A stretch of DNA of 64,000 nt, from assembly GCA_020086605.1 (NCBI GenBank), contig JACBWW010000017.1:21844306-21908305 (forward strand), in the 5' to 3' direction. The translations under genes and the position numbers were made by a program. This DNA is from Lanius collurio (taxonomy: Eukaryota; Chordata; Aves; Passeriformes; Laniidae). This document shows positions 1 through 11,490 of this stretch, piece after piece (the first letter of the stretch is position 1; each line of letters begins with the position of its first letter). The notes below the pieces were generated by a model. That model had not been told where the DNA came from and ran no database searches. It saw only the letters and a list, made by a program, of their open reading frames with translations.

Positions 1-650
1 CAGTAGCGTGGGAGAAGGTGGGAAAGGTAGGCCTTCCCGGGAGCGGGTTGGGAGCGAATGGCAGCAGCGGCTCCCACTCGTGCGGCGGCCGCCCCGGGAG
101 ACTTTCGTGAAACAGCGTCATCTATGGATGGAGCAGCGGCAGCTCCCCACGCCAGCGCCAAACCTGCCGCCGCCGGGCTGCCAGCGGCGGCTCCGCCACC
201 GTCCGCCCCGCCGCCGGGCTCCATCACTCCGGGGCCGCGGAGAGCTGCGGAAAGGCGCGCCGCCGCCGCCCCGCTGCGGGCACGGGCAGATGGGCCCGTC
301 CGCGGCTCTCACGGTTTCTCCGCCGGCTGCCGAGTCCCGCGCCGCCCCTCCGTCGGGGCTCCCGCCGCATCCCCGCCCGCGCCGCCCGCCGCCCTCGGCA
401 GCATCGGGGAAAGGGGACGCGTATTTGTCGGGGTCCGGCCTGGGGCGGGGGGAAACCACCAGCGCGAGAATGACCGCGAATGTGGGGGAGCAAAGACGGA
501 GCGTGCCTCGATGGGCAAGACGCGGAGCAGTCACAAACCAACCCCCAAACCAAGCGAGCCCCAAAACTTACCCCTCTGAAAATCTGCTAAGCAAGGATCG
601 GGGTCTAGAAATCTATACTGAACAGAAGCAGTGGAGAATATTTTTCTGAG
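1..650. other. CpG-rich block, left end of DLX5/DLX6 intergenic region
   Basis: This stretch is very GC- and CpG-rich, with many CGCC/GCCGCC runs. It has overlapping open frames on both strands, as expected of a CpG island rather than of a protein gene. None of the frames resembles DLX6 or any family I recognise, and their composition is low-complexity Ala/Pro/Arg. In mammals a long non-coding RNA antisense to DLX6 (Evf2/DLX6-AS1) starts between DLX6 and DLX5, so this island is a possible promoter for a bird counterpart. That link is inference from position only. The CpG-rich character stops abruptly near 650, where an AT-rich block begins. Confidence 0.55.
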
Positions 651-714
651 TCTCAGGGCAGAAGCTCTTTCTCTATATTCTTGGTTGAGTGAGCACATCC
701 AGGTGTGAAATTGT

Positions 715-1060
715 TTGCACACCCCAGCACCTCTTATATTGCCAGCAAAATTAGCTGTTATTACTGTCACTGTTTAGTGATGGTTAGCTTGATAAAAAAA
801 ACCTGCTGTAATCAAGACCTGGCGCATCTTTGCAAATTACAGATAATTGTAAACGTCCAGATTATGATAATAGCATCCTAATCCAGCCTGCAATATAATT
901 ATTACAGAGTGTTACATCTGAAACTGTCCAGTAGGGCTAATTCAGCCATTATTTAGACCCTATTTTTGCACTGCAAATGGGTTGCTGAGTTGAAAATGTA
1001 CGATTGTAATTTCACGGGGCACTCAATGAGTAATGGTATAGGGAGGGAAAAATACAAAAG
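715..1060. promoter_or_regulatory. Candidate DLX5/6 intergenic enhancer (I56i/I56ii-like)
   Basis: An AT-rich block sits between CpG-rich blocks and is dense in homeodomain-type core sites, including ATAATTGT at 843-850 and TAATTATTA at 896-904, with further ATTA/TAAT cores around them. No open frame or repeat explains it. In vertebrates two ultraconserved enhancers, I56i and I56ii, lie between Dlx5 and Dlx6 and are bound by DLX proteins through such sites in forebrain and branchial arch. Position and composition fit one of these, but I cannot tell which one without an alignment. Confidence 0.6.
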
Positions 1061-1544
1061 TGAAATGTGAACAGTAGCGATCAAATCAAACTCTGAAGGA
1101 CAAAAGACTGTTTGATTCATAGGGAATGAGAAGAGCGGGAATTAAGAAAATAGCAAATCAGTGGTCTGCAGCGTTACGTGTCCAAATCTCAACGAGTGCG
1201 AGCCTGATGTGCAGTCAGGGACTGCTGGTTCAGCTCCCGCCTTGCATCAGTCCGCCTCTCGGCTCGGCTCTTCCCAGCAGCCTCTCCCTGGCACCCGAAG
1301 CATCCCCGAGCTCCCCACCCATCCCCAAAAGAGGACTCTCCATTGTCTTGTGCCTCCTCTCAGGTGACTGAACGTCACTTTCGGGCAAGAAGCCTCGGGA
1401 GCTTCGGAACCGGGAGGAGGAGAGTGCGGGGTGCGGGACGCCGGCTCCGGGCACTCTCCGCGGAGGATTGTGGAGCTGGCGGCCTTTTGCGCTCCCGCGC
1501 ACCCGCTGGACCGGTCCTCAGGGGTCCTTAGGGAAATTATCACA

Positions 1545-1735
1545 GAACCGACTCAATTGTAATTAATTAACCAAAAGAGCCTAGCTAACAGGACTACCTG
1601 CAGCTAGCGAGGTTAACTCACTGGGCTAGTTTGCTTTCGACTCCTGATTAACTTTTATTAACCCTGGACACGAAATCTACAAACCTGCTTCATTTTTTAA
1701 TGGCCTAAATCATCAAAGCGCGGTTGCCGCCCGAC
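1545..1735. promoter_or_regulatory. Second candidate intergenic enhancer block
   Basis: This AT-rich island lies inside GC-rich DNA and contains a tandem homeodomain core TAATTAATTAA at 1,560-1,570. Further GTTAAC/ATTAAC-type sites occur near 1,610-1,665, with a TTTTTAATGGCC motif near 1,695. There is no coding frame and no repeat signature. It may be the second of the two known Dlx5/6 intergenic enhancers or part of the same regulatory region. The assignment is inference from location and motif density. Confidence 0.45.
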
Positions 1736-2379
1736 CGGTTAGTCTCCGCAGGGTCCAGATGAGAAGAAGCAGCGCTCGGGGCTGGCCCCATGGGCAGGAG
1801 GGCTGCCGCCCCGGCCCTTGCTGGCCTCTCCCGGCCGCAGCTGCTCCTAGCAGCCCGCAGGAGCCTTTACTCTGTGCCCTTCTCTCCATGAGAATTAGTA
1901 AAAAACAGGAGAATAAAGAAAGCTCAGTGGATAGCGAGAGGTGAAAGCCCTATACGTTATATGGTGCGTATCGAGGAAAGATCTCCTGGAATGGAGGGCC
2001 AGCTCCGCAGCCAGGCAGAGGATGCCTCTGCAGAGCACGAAGCCAGGTCAGGATCCGCCCCGGCGAAGCTGGCTGAGCCACCCTGCAAAACCCAGGCTGA
2101 GCTTTAGACAGCCTCTCCGGGAATGCCAGGGGCAGGCGGCAGAGGGAGAGGAGAGAGAAGCCACCCCCAAGCTCGTCTACGCGAAATGCTCAATTCGTGG
2201 CAGGTTCTGGCCGGGACCGGCACTCTGGGCCCTCACCTGAAGGGGAATAAGGAGGTGAGGGAGATGGGAGTTTTACCCGCGGCCTTGAAGGTCGTGTCAG
2301 TGGAAGGTGTTCTCACAGACAGCAGGGGCGTGGGTGTGTGGCGGGATTTATCGGGTCTGTATTCCAGGCAGATGAACGA

Positions 2380-2715
2380 TTGTTTATCCTCCCAGAATCG
2401 CATGTAAATAAACGCGCCACCTAACAAAGAGAAGAACTATTTAATTGATACAACACGGATGCTCCCTAAAAAAGAGAGAGAGGGAGGCTAAATGTAAACT
2501 CCGCGTTTCCTACTTTCACGGCTCTTATCTGACCTATAAAACAGGTTGAGTTACTGCAAGCAATCGCTTAAATGGCTGAAAGCAAGAAGAGGGGGTCCCC
2601 CCCCCCGATTTTCCTGAAGCAATAGATCTCCTTTCCATAATCCACAACCGAAACACCTAAAGTCTGTCAGTCGCAAAATTGCGTGGCAGAAATCTTTAAT
2701 CGATGCCACATGTGG
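2380..2715. promoter_or_regulatory. Possible conserved non-coding block
   Basis: The segment drops in GC relative to its flanks. It contains CATGTAAATAAAC (forkhead/POU-like) near 2,400, TTTAATTGAT near 2,440, a CTTATCTG GATA-type site near 2,525 and ATCTTTAATCGAT near 2,692-2,703. It has no convincing coding frame. I call it a regulatory candidate because of this motif cluster between DLX5 and DLX6; conservation has not been tested. Confidence 0.3.
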
Positions 2716-4420
2716 GATGCACTCTGGGGACACAGCGCTGCCGGCGGCTGAGCGGGCAGAGCGCGGAGGCCCGCGCAGGCAGCGCGGCCGCGGGGGAGAG
2801 AATGCACGGGGCAGACCGAGGGGAGTAAGAGGGCGACAGGAACGCCTGACAGGCGGGCTGCCCTGCCGCGGTGACAGGTTGGAGGGGGTGTCTTTTCTTT
2901 CCCTGGGAAGGAGCGGGAGGGAAACGGAGGCGCTTGGCGAGGAAGCAGCGCTTCCCGGCCGCAGGCTGTGCCCGCGGGCGGTGCGGGGATGCCTCGCAGG
3001 GACAGGGGGCTCGGGCGGAAGCGGGAAGGTGCTCCTCCCGGGTCCGTAGGTGGGGGTGGCGGGCACTGTGTGTGTCCGGGTGTGGGTGATGTAGGTGTGC
3101 GTCCCAACCGGGGGCTAGCGCAGCCGGGGGTGGGTGTGCTGTGGATGTGAGAGCCCCAGGGGCGCAGGCAGCGTCAGGAGCTCTCCATCTGGGGCAGCGG
3201 GGGCTGCAGGCTGCTCTGTGTGTGTGTGCTTGTGTGTCTGCGCGTCTGTGTGTGTGTGTCAGGCCCTGTGGCTTAGCCCTGGAGCCGCTCGGCACCCACA
3301 GGAATGTGGCTCCTCTCGGCTCCCCGAACTGCCCCGGCTCCACATGGAAGTGGCCGCCAGGAAAACAGAAGGGAAGGGGAGAGGGGGAGGGGCGGGGAAA
3401 GCCCCGAGCCAGCAATCTGCCGAGCCCAAACCCAGCATCAGACAAAGGACAGTTCATGCCATCCCTTTCCCGGGGAGGCAAGGGGGGAGGCCCGGCCAAG
3501 CTAGGCTCCCTCCGGCCGCCGCCGGAGCCCAGGGGGTGCACCCAGGCGGGAAGAGGCGCCGGGGAGTGCCTGCCTGTGTGTGCAGGGACAGAGAAGACAG
3601 GAGCATCCCCCTCGGCCCGGGAGGGGGGCGGCCGTGGACTCCGAGTGTTCATCGAGGCCGAGGCCACGCGACGGGGAGCCCCGGCGAGGACATTTCTTAA
3701 CCTCCCTGGGGGAGGGATGCCAGCATTTTCCCAATCTGCCCAACCCTAACCCGACCTGGGAGGAGGAGAAATTAAGCAGGGAGAGGGACCGGCATGGAAA
3801 CCGAGCCGAGCTGACTCGGCTGGCTTGGAGAGGAGAGCGATGCCTAGTCCAGCGGCCGCAGTGTGAATTCCCATCTCTGTCCGGCATGCTGCCTGCCGGC
3901 ATTCCGCCTTCCCGGAGCTGTTCCTGCGCTGTCCGCCCGGGCCGTCACGGCCCCGGCAGGTTACCGTAACTAAACAGCCCAAAGAAAGGGGTGGGTGAAC
4001 CCACCTGGGAAATTGACTTCCACCTCTTGTGTCCAAACTTTTCTGCAAAGGGAAGTGACCTCGGGGAGGGGAGAATCTCTTACTGCAGTTTGAATGCTTG
4101 TCTAGAGGGAAATGAGGAAAAGAACGGAAGAAAAGAAAAGGTCGAGTTATAAAAAATCTTTTTGCACGGGATGGAAGTGAGCAGAAAAGACAAAGCCGAG
4201 CTTTTCTTCATCCCCAGAGTGGCGGAAAGTCCCTGAAACCTTGCGAGTAAAATGAACAGGAGACGGTCACCAGAACGGCAGAAGAGATGGGGAGCGGCGG
4301 GGCACCGTGGCGAGGCGGCCGCTCTCCGGCAGCGGGCAGGGGTGGGCAGCCGGCAGCGGCCCCCGCCGCCCTGCCTCCGGCACCCCCGCTCCCTCCCCGG
4401 CGTGCAGGGAGCACAACCGA
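2716..4420. other. CpG-rich intergenic DNA downstream of DLX5
   Basis: Long CpG-rich DNA with overlapping open frames on both strands up to about 320 codons. Their Pro/Arg/Ala/Gly-rich, non-homologous translations are what high GC produces by chance. I see no recognisable protein domain. CpG islands spread across DLX clusters are common in vertebrates, being long unmethylated or Polycomb-marked regions, so this is most simply part of that domain. Confidence 0.5.
3213..3262. repeat. (TG)n microsatellite, interrupted
   Basis: Two runs of TG dinucleotides are separated by TGCTTGTG/TCTGCGCGTC interruptions. It is a simple-sequence repeat within the CpG-rich intergenic DNA. No function is evident. 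Confidence 0.85.
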
Positions 4421-4607
4421 ACAAACTGGTCTATTGTACTGCAAGACATTTACCAACCCCCAAACCTGTTACAAAACAGCAAACCCGGGCTTCTTTCTTT
4501 GGGGAGAAAACTACGCACACCACACTCACGCACACGCACAAAACATGGCAGGCAGGAAAGGAGGGAGAAGAAAGGAGGGGGAGGGCAGCGGGGAGGAAGA
4601 CTGGAGA

Positions 4608-4616
4608 CAGGTAAGT
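4608..4616 (+). other. Perfect consensus 5' splice-site motif on the plus strand
   Basis: CAG|GTAAGT occurs with the cut after 4,610. It is on the strand opposite to DLX5 and follows a purine-rich stretch resembling an exonic enhancer. It could mark an exon of an unannotated plus-strand transcript, for example a DLX6 read-through or lncRNA. A nine-base match can also arise by chance in a window of this size. Confidence 0.2.
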
Positions 4617-5104
4617 GCGCTCCAGGGCAGGAGCGTGCCTTTTCAGGCCTCGCCTCCCTTCCTTCCAGCACTATCCTCGCCAGCCTCGGCTGCCAGAGGG
4701 GCATCTTTAATCTCAAGGATCCTTCCAGAGACGCCTTTGGCACATTGGCTGCTGTCGCCGTACCCCGCACGGCAGTGAATTACCGCTGCCCCCCAGGATA
4801 GGGGTCCCCGTGGGAACGTGCTCCACCGCCGGGGCCCCGCGGGCCTGGATTTCTACTGGAAGAGGGCCCACGCTGTGTGCGAGTGGTCGGCTCCAGCGGG
4901 CAGTGCTCCGGCCATCCTGCCCTAGCCATGCCTCCAGCACCGGGCAGAGCTAGCGACTGCTCTGACGCAAGGGATTTTTTTCCCCCTAAATCATGTAGAG
5001 ATAAATCAAAAACAATAAAAGTACCTCTGCAACGTCCCTCCTTCAGTCGGAGCGGCCACAGGCTTTTACCAGGAGCGAGGGGACCAGGGCCCTCATTTTA
5101 TCCT

Positions 5105-5240
5105 TTTCTCATATTTAGTGGCTCCCTTTGACGGAAACGTAATTTGTATAATTAGCCGAGTGCACACGGGCGACTGATGGGCTGTAGAGTGTGCAGCTCT
5201 CGACGCTAATTGCTCTCAGGAAAGGATTCGGTGCGGCTTA
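5105..5240. promoter_or_regulatory. Candidate regulatory block next to the DLX5 3' end
   Basis: A moderately AT-rich island contains TAATTAG (5,149-5,155) and CTAATTGC (5,206-5,213) homeodomain cores and a CCTTTGAC TCF-like site near 5,125. It lies about 300 bases beyond the end of the DLX5 3' UTR. No coding frame or repeat is apparent. This is inference only. Confidence 0.3.
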
Positions 5241-5549
5241 AGGCGAGAAATTTGCTTTCTCGCATCAGGATGGGCAGCTTTCCCTTCAGCTTAAAGCACT
5301 ACGCAGTAAGATGTACGCAGTCTTGCCAGAGCCCCTCTCCCAGCGGGGAGAGAGCACTGCTGCCCTTCTGCTCGCCTGCGGGTACCTGCAAGGGCCAGAT
5401 CCTGCCAGCACGCCCGGACTGTGGTGGCACTGCACGGCACCGGAACAGAACGTGAACTCTCAGCTCCCATCCTCTTTCCTCACTTTCTTTCTGCAAGCAA
5501 ATTAGTATCATATTTTTTTCCTCTATTAATAGAAGAAGGGGTAATTTGG

Positions 5550-5916
5550 AAACGTTTCTCGTGGTCGAAATAATTTTATTTTATTCAGAATATACAGTTT
5601 AATTCCTCTATCTACAATTATTTACAGGGTTAAAATAACATTGAAAAAAGTCTCTGGAAAAGTTGAGGTCATAGATTTCAAGGCACCAATGATAGTGTCC
5701 ACAGCTGAGCCAAAAAAGTCCGTATTGTATAAAAAAGGGTTTCCTTTGAAATGCAATAAGTTACATGCACAAGCTTTACACATTTTAATCTTTTTGTTTG
5801 TTTCTTTTCCCTTTTAAAAATTCCCCATATGCATTCCTTTCGTTATTATTCCTTAACAGTAAAACACAGGAGTCCAAGGAACAACAAAAAAATAATAAAA
5901 TAATAAGGGTCAGGCT
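5550..5916 (-). other. DLX5: DLX5 3' UTR
   Basis: This AT-rich segment follows the DLX5 stop codon (TAG at 5,917-5,919, minus strand) and runs to tandem poly(A) signals at 5,575-5,585. It has no other coding potential. The length of roughly 350 bases is inferred from the first strong poly(A) signal; a longer form cannot be excluded. Confidence 0.65.
5575..5585 (-). terminator. DLX5: Overlapping AATAAA poly(A) signals of DLX5
   Basis: On the minus strand two AATAAA hexamers overlap by one base (complement of TTTATT at 5,575-5,580 and 5,580-5,585). They lie about 335 bases beyond the stop codon. Cleavage would be expected roughly 10-30 bases further on, near 5,545-5,565. Confidence 0.65.
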
Positions 5917-7866
<1,950 letters not shown>

Positions 7867-8221
7867 CTGGCTGGCTGGCGGAGCTCTGGACGCGGTTGTA
7901 AGCCCCGCTGTACTGGTGGTAGGGGCTGGCGTAGCTGTAGTCTGCATAGGCTTTGGCAGGATAGTTCCCGGCAGATCCATTCATGCCGTGGTACTGATAC
8001 TGGTAGGGGTTGAGAGCTTTGCCGTAGGAAGTCGAGGTAGGCGAGCAGTAGCCGTGCGGGGCTCCCCCCGCCGGGCTGTAGTAGTCGGAATCCGTAGCCG
8101 AGGACTCGGGTAAAGTGGGAGATTCCTGGGACGGATGGTGCATGGCTGCAGCCGTCTGAAAAGGAGCTTGGAAGTCGCCGGATCTGATGTTGGGGACCCT
8201 TCTGTCAAATACTCCTGTCAT
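7867..8221 (-). CDS. DLX5: DLX5 exon 1: N-terminal transactivation region
   Basis: This exon encodes residues 1-118 plus one base of codon 119. It starts [20 protein letters not shown], the characteristic DLX5 N-terminus. It continues with [20 protein letters not shown] and then the Tyr/Ser-rich block ([26 protein letters not shown]) that forms the activation region in the DLX family. The ATG (complement of 8,219-8,221) has G at -3 and is the only Met that gives the family's start. The donor is CAG|GTAAG (phase 1), joining to exon 2 to restore a Glu codon. Assembled with exons 2 and 3 the protein is 290 residues, against 289 in human by my recollection. Codons are intact, with no frameshift. 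Confidence 0.97.
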
Positions 8222-8330
8222 AGCTCGGAGCCGGCGGCGGGCTGGGGCTGGCGGCGGGGCTGCTCGGGTCTAGGCAGACATGTCTGGGGGAGGAGGCTGC
8301 GGCGCGGTGTCTGTCTCCGGCAGACTGCTG
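8222..8330 (-). other. DLX5: DLX5 5' UTR (approximate)
   Basis: GC-rich leader directly upstream of the DLX5 ATG on the minus strand. The outer limit is a guess based on the TATA-like and CCAAT elements at 8,354-8,406; the true start site could be 100 or so bases further out. Confidence 0.4.
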
Positions 8331-8353
8331 GCTGGGGCGCAGCATAGGCTTGG

Positions 8354-8406
8354 TTAAATCCTTAATTGCGCTCTTACGCACAGCAGGGTGGATCGGGTTC
8401 CATTGG
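8354..8406 (-). promoter_or_regulatory. DLX5: Putative DLX5 core promoter: CCAAT box and TATA-like ATTTAA
   Basis: On the minus strand GGCCAATGG (CCAAT box, complement of 8,402-8,406) is followed about 45 bases later by GGATTTAACC (ATTTAA at 8,354-8,359) and an ATTAAG homeodomain-like core. The CCAAT-to-TATA spacing is typical. The elements lie 130-185 bases upstream of the ATG inside CpG-rich DNA. No transcript data are available to me. Confidence 0.35.
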
Positions 8407-8473
8407 CCAGAGCAATCGGGAGCAGCGACACCCTAACTCGTCCAACTAGTTTAGCACAACAAAGCTTCGGCTT

Positions 8474-8539
8474 AAAAAAAAAAAAAAAAAAAAAAGAAAG
8501 AAAGAAAAAAAAAGAGGGGAAAAAAGGAGGAAAAAAAGT
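8474..8539. repeat. A-rich homopurine tract upstream of DLX5
   Basis: A run of about 22 As is followed by GAAAGAAAGAAA and further A/G-only sequence, 66 purines in all. It lies just upstream of the likely DLX5 promoter. It is the mirror type of the tract in intron 1 (opposite strand polarity). Confidence 0.85.
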
Positions 8540-9545
8540 CCCATTCAACCTCTTTTTTAAGTGAATACCAACAGCAATCTCCGAGTCGGAGCGTCGCGAT
8601 TGGGAGGTTTCCGGCTCCCCCCACCCCTGCAGCCCGGCGAGGGGGCACGGCCAGCCCCGCCGCCCTGCAGCCCGGTGCCCCCGCACCTCCTCCCGCAGGG
8701 CCCTGGGGGAGGGCTGCAGCCAGGCCGCTTGGATTTGCTGTCGGGTCCCCCTTGGCTACATTGATGGCTTTGGAGCAGCGCACCGGACGCTCCTGGTTCC
8801 CAACTCGATTTCTGATCTGGTGACAATAACCATTAGTCTGATCGTGCTATTTCCCTCCGATCGTCCTCCTTCCCCGGCGGAACGCCGTCCGGGACCTCGG
8901 CGCTAAATACAGCAAACCCTATTACCCCCCAAGTATCTTTAATTTTCGTTACATCATTTCCTGCATTTCCAAGACCCTAGAACGGCCCTGAGCCAGGCGG
9001 GATACTCCCGGCATGATGCCCTGCCGTGGGGCTGTGGGGGAGCTCCTAGTGGCACCATACGGCCTAGGGGTACCCACACCGCGGATTTTGCGAAAGGCGG
9101 CCTGCCCGTAGCACGATGCCCGCGGGTGAAGAGCCCCCGACTCTCCACCCGCTCCAGCGCCCCTCCGGGTGCGCTTGTGACCGCTCGGCCCCACGAGCCT
9201 GCGCTCCTCATCCCCCCGGGGCGATGCTCACCGTCTGGTCCGGCTCTGGCCCAGGGTCAGAAGCCCCTCACGAAGGGAGCTCAAATCACCCTCATGCGTG
9301 GGCAGGACGACTGTGTGGCCGTCGTGGGGCTTCTCCACTTGGAGGTTGTCGCAAGAACCCTCTTTCCGGGTGACAGCCCCCCAGAAGTGACTGGCGCTGT
9401 GCGGGGGTGTGCTCCTCACAGCACTCTGGCCAGCAGCACCCTCCTTCACCTGCACCCAGGTCCCAGGCAACGCGCTCTGTGGCTGGGCAGGGGAGAGCCA
9501 CGGGCTGGTGATGCCTTATCCTTGGTGATTTTACAGCAGTGTTGA
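8540..9545. other. CpG-rich DLX5 upstream region
   Basis: This is GC- and CpG-rich DNA without a recognisable gene. A less GC-rich stretch at 8,820-8,960 contains AATAACCATTAGTCTGATCG and TCTTTAATTTTCGTTACATC, which could be promoter-proximal binding sites. Overlapping open frames here have no family resemblance. Confidence 0.45.
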
Positions 9546-9555
9546 AAAAAAAAAA

Positions 9556-9845
9556 AAGGATCAAATTTTACTAGACACTAAGGAAAACAAATAAAAGGCT
9601 GTTTTCAGTGACCTGGAGTTGTAGATTTTTCTGAAGTTGTTTACTCTCCAGATTTAGCCTGTTTGCTCACCGAAGATCTCCTAGCCAGCTGAGTAACACT
9701 TGTAACACAACCGTGCATGTTGTACTTGAACTTATTGTTTGCTTTGGAAATGTCCACAGCTCATATAAAATCACATTAAACAAATCCCTAAGCATTTCAT
9801 TCTATGAATGACTTACTCAAATCCATTGGAAATATCTCTTCTCCA
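9556..9845. promoter_or_regulatory. Candidate DLX5 upstream enhancer (AT-rich island)
   Basis: About 290 bases of AT-rich, complex (non-repetitive) sequence lie between GC-rich blocks, roughly 1.4 kb upstream of the DLX5 start. Sites include TTTTACTAG, AACAAATAAAAGG, TTGTTTGC, GGAAATGTCC near 9,745-9,755 and ATTAAACAAAT near 9,775. There is no open frame. The abrupt change in composition and the richness in developmental-factor-type sites make it a regulatory candidate. Confidence 0.35.
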
Positions 9846-10039
9846 TCTACTTTTTTTTTTTTTTTTTGGTAAAGAGAGGAACCGGAGAGAGATATATGTT
9901 TACGACTGGGGAAGGGGAGAGTAAGTTTATTAAAGCTCCCAGTTTGCATTCAGTTGGAATGGACGGTAGAGGTTTTAAGCAGATGAAGAGGGGGAGAGGG
10001 GGGAGGAAAGCCCATTTGTGTAATAAATTCCAGGGCACT

Positions 10040-10736
10040 GCACTTCAACACGTCCGGGCAGGAAGGTGCCGTTTTAAGGGAGAGAACGGGAGAGGAGATG
10101 GGCGCCGGCCTCGCACCCAGCCCCTGCAGCTCTGGAGCCGCGGCGGGTCCCGGCCAAACCGTCTCGACAAGGTTGCTTGTATAGCTCACCGGGGAAATCT
10201 GGATCGGTTTCCTGCAGCAGAGAAAGTTTGCTCTTGTTTTACTCAGTAGCAGGGCAGGGGACAAAAAAAAAGTTTCGATATTAAAAGCAAAAAAAAAGGC
10301 AGAAGCCCACCAGATCCAACCGCAAACCCCCCAAGGTGTTTTTTTTTTTTTTTCTGAAGGCATCCGCCGCCGTTGCAGTCCGTGCGAGGATTACGGGGCT
10401 GAGGGCACAAAAATCCGCCTGTTTGCGGATTTCCTGCCCCCCGTCCTTCACAGCCCGAACCCGATTTTCTTGCCTTTCTGCTGTTTTCCCCCAGCGGTTT
10501 TTATTTAACACATCCGGTGGGAGCGGGCGGTTCGGAGGGAGCCGGAGTCTGTTTTCCATTTCACAATATGGTCATTGTTTACCGGCACATGCCCGCCGCG
10601 TCGCCTGAGCGGCTGCCCGGGGCCCCCGCGGCCGGTTCGGGCCCAAGCCCCGCTGCCCCTCGGGGGAGGCGGGCGGCCGTGTCCGTGTGTCCCCGGCAGC
10701 GCCGCCGGGGCCGGAGCGGGGCGCGGGGCCGGCCGT
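10040..10736. other. CpG island flanking the assembly gap (left part)
   Basis: CpG density rises steadily toward the gap and is extreme over the last 150 bases. It contains GGCGCGGGGCC-type sequence. No coding family is recognised. Together with 11,135-11,300 this is one CpG island broken by the gap. It may be a distal DLX5 promoter, a lncRNA promoter or a Polycomb-type island; the sequence does not decide. Confidence 0.5.
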
Positions 10737-11134
10737 NNNNNNNNNNNNNNNNNNNNNNNNNNNNNNNNNNNNNNNNNNNNNNNNNNNNNNNNNNNNNNNN
10801 NNNNNNNNNNNNNNNNNNNNNNNNNNNNNNNNNNNNNNNNNNNNNNNNNNNNNNNNNNNNNNNNNNNNNNNNNNNNNNNNNNNNNNNNNNNNNNNNNNNN
10901 NNNNNNNNNNNNNNNNNNNNNNNNNNNNNNNNNNNNNNNNNNNNNNNNNNNNNNNNNNNNNNNNNNNNNNNNNNNNNNNNNNNNNNNNNNNNNNNNNNNN
11001 NNNNNNNNNNNNNNNNNNNNNNNNNNNNNNNNNNNNNNNNNNNNNNNNNNNNNNNNNNNNNNNNNNNNNNNNNNNNNNNNNNNNNNNNNNNNNNNNNNNN
11101 NNNNNNNNNNNNNNNNNNNNNNNNNNNNNNNNNN
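10737..11134. other. Assembly gap (398 N)
   Basis: A run of 398 N bases lies in the most GC-rich part of the island. Reads probably failed there because of GC content. Its true length may differ. Any open frame crossing it is meaningless. Confidence 0.99.
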
Positions 11135-11300
11135 GGGAGCTGTCGCGGGGGCGGCGCTGGGGCCCCGACCGAGCCCCACGGCGGGCCGGGCGCTGTGTCC
11201 CGGCCGGTGCCCGCCGGCCGCCCCGCCTCTCCCCGGTCCTGGCTCGGGAGTATGCCCACCGGCTGAGCCCTCCGCCCGGGTTCACAGAGGGCTCTCCGTC
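11135..11300. other. CpG island flanking the assembly gap (right part)
   Basis: GC-rich continuation of the island, with GGGGGCGGCG and GGCCGGCGGGC-type sequence, ending near 11,300 where AT-rich DNA begins. No gene is recognised. Confidence 0.5.
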
Positions 11301-11329
11301 CCCTTTCGCTCTGCAGCGCTTTGTTTCCA

Positions 11330-11490
11330 GCCAACGAGCGAAATATTTCGGATGAGCCTTTCAGACTTTTGGATAAAATCTTGCAATTGTTCACAGAAAA
11401 TCTTTCACTTTCTGGATAAAATATTCTCTCTTGGGCACGGAGTTTTTGCTGGAAACTTTATTTGCATGGAAATTGCTGGCAATGAATGAA
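11330..11490. promoter_or_regulatory. Candidate regulatory block with paired GGATAAAAT and an octamer site
   Basis: Immediately right of the CpG island, the 9-mer GGATAAAAT occurs at 11,371-11,379 and again at 11,414-11,422. A POU octamer ATTTGCAT is at 11,460-11,467, and a SOX-like ATTGTT is near 11,388. There is no repeat signature. It is a plausible island-edge enhancer; this is inference. Confidence 0.3.

Noticed and set aside
8..649. A 213-codon open frame and overlapping ones on both strands at the left end
   Set aside because: All frames are open because of GC content. Translations are Pro/Arg/Ala low complexity and show no DLX6 features.
2696..3667. A 323-codon minus-strand open frame
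   Set aside because: It lies in CpG-rich DNA with equally long overlapping frames on the other strand and has no recognisable domain.
10505..11489. Several open frames of 220-300 codons near 11 kb
   Set aside because: They run through 398 undetermined bases, so the reading is meaningless there, and the flanks have no family resemblance.
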